Of a DNA stretch of 8,428 nt, positions 6,247-8,428 are shown piece after piece. The notes beneath the pieces were generated by a model. It did no database searches. It was not told the origin of the DNA and saw nothing but the letters and a program-made list of their open reading frames with translations. The DNA is from Methylomonas sp. (GTDB lineage Bacteria > Pseudomonadota > Gammaproteobacteria > Methylococcales > Methylomonadaceae). The stretch lies in contig JALSIU010000337.1 of NCBI GenBank assembly GCA_026989715.1, positions 1-8,428 of the forward strand, in the 5' to 3' direction. The position numbers and the translations under genes are program-made. Numbering within the stretch: the stretch's first letter is position 1; every line of letters begins with the position of its first letter.

Positions 6247-7577
6247 GTGGAAAGATATACTTGGTGGGCTTTGGCCCCGGCGCTGAAGAGCATATGACTT
6301 ATAAAGCAAAATCAGCGATTGCCGAGGCAGATGTGGTCATTGGTTATACGACTTATATAAAATTAGTCAAAGATTTGCTTGATGGCAAAGAGGTGATTAG
6401 AAAAGGAATGACCGAAGAAATTGATCGTTGCATAGAGGCGTATGAGCAAGCTAAATTGGGCAAAACAGTGGCCTTAATTTCTTCAGGTGATATTGGTGTT
6501 TACGGTATGGCAGGCCCTACTTATGAGGTGCTATTGCAAGCAGGTTGGACACCGAATGCTGATATTCAGATAGAAATTGTACCGGGCAGTACCGCTTTAT
6601 CGGCTTGTGCCTCATTAGTGGGTGCGCCCTTAACACATGATTTTTGTTCTATTTCCCTATCCGATTTATTAACGCCTTGGCCGGTTATTGCCGGTCGATT
6701 GGAAGCTGCCGCGCGTGCTGATTTTGTGGTGGCACTGTATAACCCGAAAAGTGGTCGGCGCACTCAACAAATTGTTGCTGCGCAAACGATTTTATTACGG
6801 TACCGCGATGCGGCAACACCCGTTGCAATCGTTAAATCCGCCTATCGCCGGCGACAGGACATTCAATTAGTGCGCCTAGATGCAATGGCTGAGTGTGATA
6901 TTGGTATGTTAACCACGGTATTAATTGGTAATTCAAGCACTTTTATTAAAGAATCTTTAATGATTACACCGCGAGGTTATGCCAATAAATATAATCATTT
7001 GACCGGAAAAGCGAAAGCGGGCGAACAGGCAGGCGTATCATTATCCATGGGGCTCGAAGGTTGGTATGCTTGTTTGCGTCAATATGTACAGGATAATGAT
7101 AATTTAACACTAGAGAAAATTGCTGATTATTTTAATGTAGCGGTTGGTGAGGTCTTGAATGCCATTGCCGCCGGTGATGATGCGGGAGAGCACCGCGCCG
7201 CACAAGTATGCTCCGATAAATTAGCGGAGGTTATTCGCCGGTGCGAGGCGTGGGGTAAACTGCGCGGCATTGTGCGCGCAGAAGCGGGTGCCGTTACGGA
7301 ACTATTCTTGCATGCTCAGGATTTTCAGCAACGCGGCGACTGGTTAAATATTGAAACGGATGCATTTCATTGTCATATTAATTGGAGTAAGGTTGCGAAT
7401 GCCTATTTTGCCAGTCGTAAAGATAAATCTTATGGGGTTCATTTTATTGATGCAACGGGGCATTTAGTTTTTAGGTTATTATTGATAAAAGAGCAGGGCG
7501 AGTTTAGTCGTACGCAACTCGATAGTTATCAGCAAGCATGGCAACAATTAACAAGCACAGGAGCTTTACATGACTGA
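6243..7577 (+). CDS. cbiH: (cobalt-)precorrin-3B C17-methyltransferase (CbiH/CobJ) with HemS-like C-terminal extension
   Basis: CbiH methylates C17 of cobalt-factor III and drives ring contraction. Residues 1 to about 255 are a complete enzyme: YLVGFGPGAEEHMT (6-19), SSGDIGVYGMAGPTYEVL (80-97), VPGSTALSACASLVGAPLTH (113-132), SLSDLLTPWPVI (138-149), DFVVALYNPKSGRR (160-173) and MITPRGYANKY (240-250). CbiH alone is about 240-255 residues; this one has 444. Residues about 265-444 look like a single HemS/ChuS haem-protein repeat: a helical LEGWYACL...KIADYFNVAVGEVL start, EAWGKLRGIVRAEAGAVTE (335-353), then DWLNIETDAFHCHINW with VANAYF (366-389) and GVHFIDATGHLVFRLLL (398-414). That assignment is by eye. 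The extension has only scattered cysteines (277, 323, 334, 377), so it does not look like an iron-sulfur domain. The gene overlaps the previous gene by 4 bases and the ferredoxin gene by 8. Confidence 0.93.
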   Translation: MSGKIYLVGFGPGAEEHMTYKAKSAIAEADVVIGYTTYIKLVKDLLDGKEVIRKGMTEEIDRCIEAYEQAKLGKTVALISSGDIGVYGMAGPTYEVLLQAGWTPNADIQIEIVPGSTALSACASLVGAPLTHDFCSISLSDLLTPWPVIAGRLEAAARADFVVALYNPKSGRRTQQIVAAQTILLRYRDAATPVAIVKSAYRRRQDIQLVRLDAMAECDIGMLTTVLIGNSSTFIKESLMITPRGYANKYNHLTGKAKAGEQAGVSLSMGLEGWYACLRQYVQDNDNLTLEKIADYFNVAVGEVLNAIAAGDDAGEHRAAQVCSDKLAEVIRRCEAWGKLRGIVRAEAGAVTELFLHAQDFQQRGDWLNIETDAFHCHINWSKVANAYFASRKDKSYGVHFIDATGHLVFRLLLIKEQGEFSRTQLDSYQQAWQQLTSTGALHD

Positions 7578-7914
7578 AATCATCAAACCTAAAATGATGG
7601 ACTATAGGCGGCACTTATCGGTTTGTATCGGTGAGCGTTGTACTCAAAATGGTGAGGGTCAAGCACTCTATGATTTACTAAAAGATAAATTTAAGCAAGC
7701 AGGGCTTAATTCTGGAGATTTGCGGGTCAAGCGTAGTCGTGTCACCTGTTTTGGTACCTGCAAATCAGGGCCGCTTATTTGCGTGCAACCCGATGGAGTC
7801 TGGTATTATGATGTTACCAGCGAGAAATTGGATAGAATTATTAAAGAACATTTGCTGGGTGGTGTGCCTGTCGCCCAATATCGTTATCATCAGGGGCCTG
7901 GCACAACGGATTAA
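7570..7914 (+). CDS. cbiW: thioredoxin-fold [2Fe-2S] ferredoxin, CbiW-like
   Basis: A 114-residue small redox protein. Four cysteines have the spacing of thioredoxin-like [2Fe-2S] ferredoxins and NuoE: Cys19-x4-Cys24 (SVCIGERCTQNG) and Cys60-x3-Cys64 (TCFGTCKSGPLICVQP), with a fifth, Cys71, nearby. The tail GVWYYDVTSEKLDRIIKEHL with GGVPV is the usual end of this fold. In Bacillus megaterium a similar ferredoxin, CbiW, is encoded beside the extended CbiH60 in the B12 operon; here the same pair is adjacent and overlaps by 8 bases, so I use that name by context. A likely role is electron transfer to or from the CbiH ring-contraction step or cobalt reduction, which is inference. AGGAG just upstream (within the end of cbiH) supports the ATG at 7570. 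There is no signal peptide, so it should be cytoplasmic. Confidence 0.85.
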   Translation: MTEIIKPKMMDYRRHLSVCIGERCTQNGEGQALYDLLKDKFKQAGLNSGDLRVKRSRVTCFGTCKSGPLICVQPDGVWYYDVTSEKLDRIIKEHLLGGVPVAQYRYHQGPGTTD

Positions 7915-7944
7915 AAACGAAAAGACGAAAAAGAGGTTTTATAT

Positions 7945-8271
7945 ATGGCTAACCAAGCATACACCGGAAATATTGCAGCCTGGAAAGATGACAGAGGATT
8001 TGGCTTTATCCGCACAGAAACCGGTAACAAAGAAGATGATGTGTTTATTCATATTTCATCGCTCAATAATATGAGCCGTCGTCCACGTGTAGGGGATGTG
8101 ATTCATTATGATTTAATAGAAGATAATGGTAAAACAAAGGCAACTAATGCAATTATCGAAGGGGTGGAGCCTTTTCGTGAAGCGGCTAAAAGTTGTAATA
8201 CATTAATGACCGTTGTGCTGACGGCGATTATTTCCAGTGCCATTACGGCCTTGGTCATGCAGAACTTATGA
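7945..8271 (+). CDS. cold-shock-domain protein with C-terminal membrane helix
   Basis: A 108-residue protein. Residues about 5-73 form a cold-shock (OB-fold) domain that binds single-stranded nucleic acid. The two RNA-binding motifs are clear: DRGFGFI (16-22) and VFIHIS (33-38), and the stretch SRRPRVGDVIHYDL (44-57) matches the subfamily that is normally fused to the multi-helix membrane domain DUF1294. Here the C-terminus is short: after a linker ending in SCNTLM, one hydrophobic helix (about 87-105) ends the protein, so it is probably tethered to the inner membrane with the cold-shock domain in the cytoplasm. The ribosome site AGAGG (7932-7936) fixes the ATG. It starts 30 bases after cbiW with no terminator seen between, so it may be read through from the B12 operon. 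There is no evident functional link to cobalamin. Confidence 0.87.
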   Translation: MANQAYTGNIAAWKDDRGFGFIRTETGNKEDDVFIHISSLNNMSRRPRVGDVIHYDLIEDNGKTKATNAIIEGVEPFREAAKSCNTLMTVVLTAIISSAITALVMQNL

Positions 8272-8299
8272 TAATGACTCAAGCGGTGTGAGCCCCAAT

Positions 8300-8347
8300 G
8301 GTCTGTAAGTTAATTATTTAAAAGCTTACAGGCCGCTATTATTTTTT
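8300..8347 (+). terminator. intrinsic terminator after the cold-shock gene
   Basis: GGTCTGTAAG (8300-8309) pairs with CTTACAGGCC (8325-8334) over ten positions including one G-T, around a 15-base AT-rich loop, and is followed by a T-rich tail with six T at 8342-8347. It lies 29 bases after the stop at 8271 and should end the transcript coming from the cbi cluster. Confidence 0.72.
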
Positions 8348-8366
8348 AAAAGATTAAACTGAACAA

Positions 8367-8428
8367 ATGAAAAAAATATCAAAACTTATCCTTTTTATGT
8401 TAGCCGGTTTCCTGGTCGGTTGTGCTGA
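8367..8428 (+). CDS. lipoprotein, N-terminus only (cut by right edge)
   Basis: Twenty codons are visible: a positively charged start (MKKISK), a hydrophobic core (LILFMLAGF) and the lipobox LVGC with the lipidated cysteine at position 19. This is a standard type II (lipoprotein) signal peptide, so the mature protein should be attached to a membrane by its lipid. The ribosome site is not obvious, and no promoter is clear in the 19 bases after the terminator. The family cannot be told from the signal peptide alone. The short length gives some risk of a chance reading, but the lipobox and the position after a terminator make it credible. Confidence 0.62.
   Translation, partial: MKKISKLILFMLAGFLVGCA

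Noticed and set aside
7035..7574. CbiH extension as an iron-sulfur domain like that of CbiH60
   Set aside because: Only four widely spaced cysteines (277, 323, 334, 377) and no CxxC-type pairing; the HemS-like pattern fits better.
7739..8074. Open frame of 111 codons on the plus strand spanning cbiW and the cold-shock gene
   Set aside because: It overlaps two well-supported genes in another frame and its product has no recognisable motif.
1..8428. CRISPR array, insertion sequence, tRNA or attachment site
   Set aside because: No regularly spaced repeats, transposase, terminal inverted repeats or cloverleaf-like segments were seen; the window is densely filled by the listed genes.

Overview
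The window is dominated by a cobalamin (vitamin B12) corrin-ring gene cluster of the early-cobalt-insertion (anaerobic) type, running rightward from about 816 to 7914. A partial guanylate kinase gene (gmk) is divergent on its left. On its right lie a cold-shock-domain membrane protein, an intrinsic terminator and the first codons of a lipoprotein. The AT-rich coding style and the gmk sequence (for example the EIDWQGAEQVR segment) suggest a gammaproteobacterium. This is inferred from sequence feel alone; I cannot name a genus. No mobile element, CRISPR array, tRNA or rRNA was seen.

Layout: 1-587 (minus) gmk, cut by the left edge; 588-815 divergent intergenic region with a good gmk promoter candidate and a weak candidate for the cbi operon. 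Then, all on the plus strand: cbiC (816-1478), cbiD (1496-2590), a cbiE-cbiT fusion (2583-3866), cbiL (3863-4612), an unrecognised 125-residue exported or membrane-anchored protein (4649-5026), a 96-bp gap with a perfect -10 box, cbiG N-terminal half (5123-5848), cbiG C-terminal half (5845-6246), cbiH with a long C-terminal extension (6243-7577), and a thioredoxin-fold [2Fe-2S] ferredoxin resembling CbiW (7570-7914). Next come a cold-shock-domain protein with one C-terminal membrane helix (7945-8271), a terminator (8300-8347) and the lipoprotein start (8367 onward).

The genes are tightly coupled, with 4-bp ATGA overlaps at three junctions and 8-bp overlaps at two. In pathway order, CbiL methylates C20, CbiH methylates C17 and contracts the ring, the two CbiG halves together open the lactone and release acetaldehyde, CbiD methylates C1, CbiE/CbiT methylate C5 and C15 and decarboxylate C12, and CbiC moves the methyl group from C11 to C12. 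CbiF (C11 methylation), CbiJ (reduction), the cobalt chelatase and the later amidation and adenosylation genes are not here and must lie elsewhere if the pathway is complete.

The most unusual feature is CbiH. After a normal methyltransferase of about 255 residues it carries about 180 extra residues that look like one HemS/ChuS-type haem-binding repeat, not an iron-sulfur domain, and it sits directly before the CbiW-like ferredoxin. Other points worth a second look are the split cbiG, the orphan exported protein inside the cluster, the membrane-tethered cold-shock domain and a perfect 10-bp hairpin inside cbiL.
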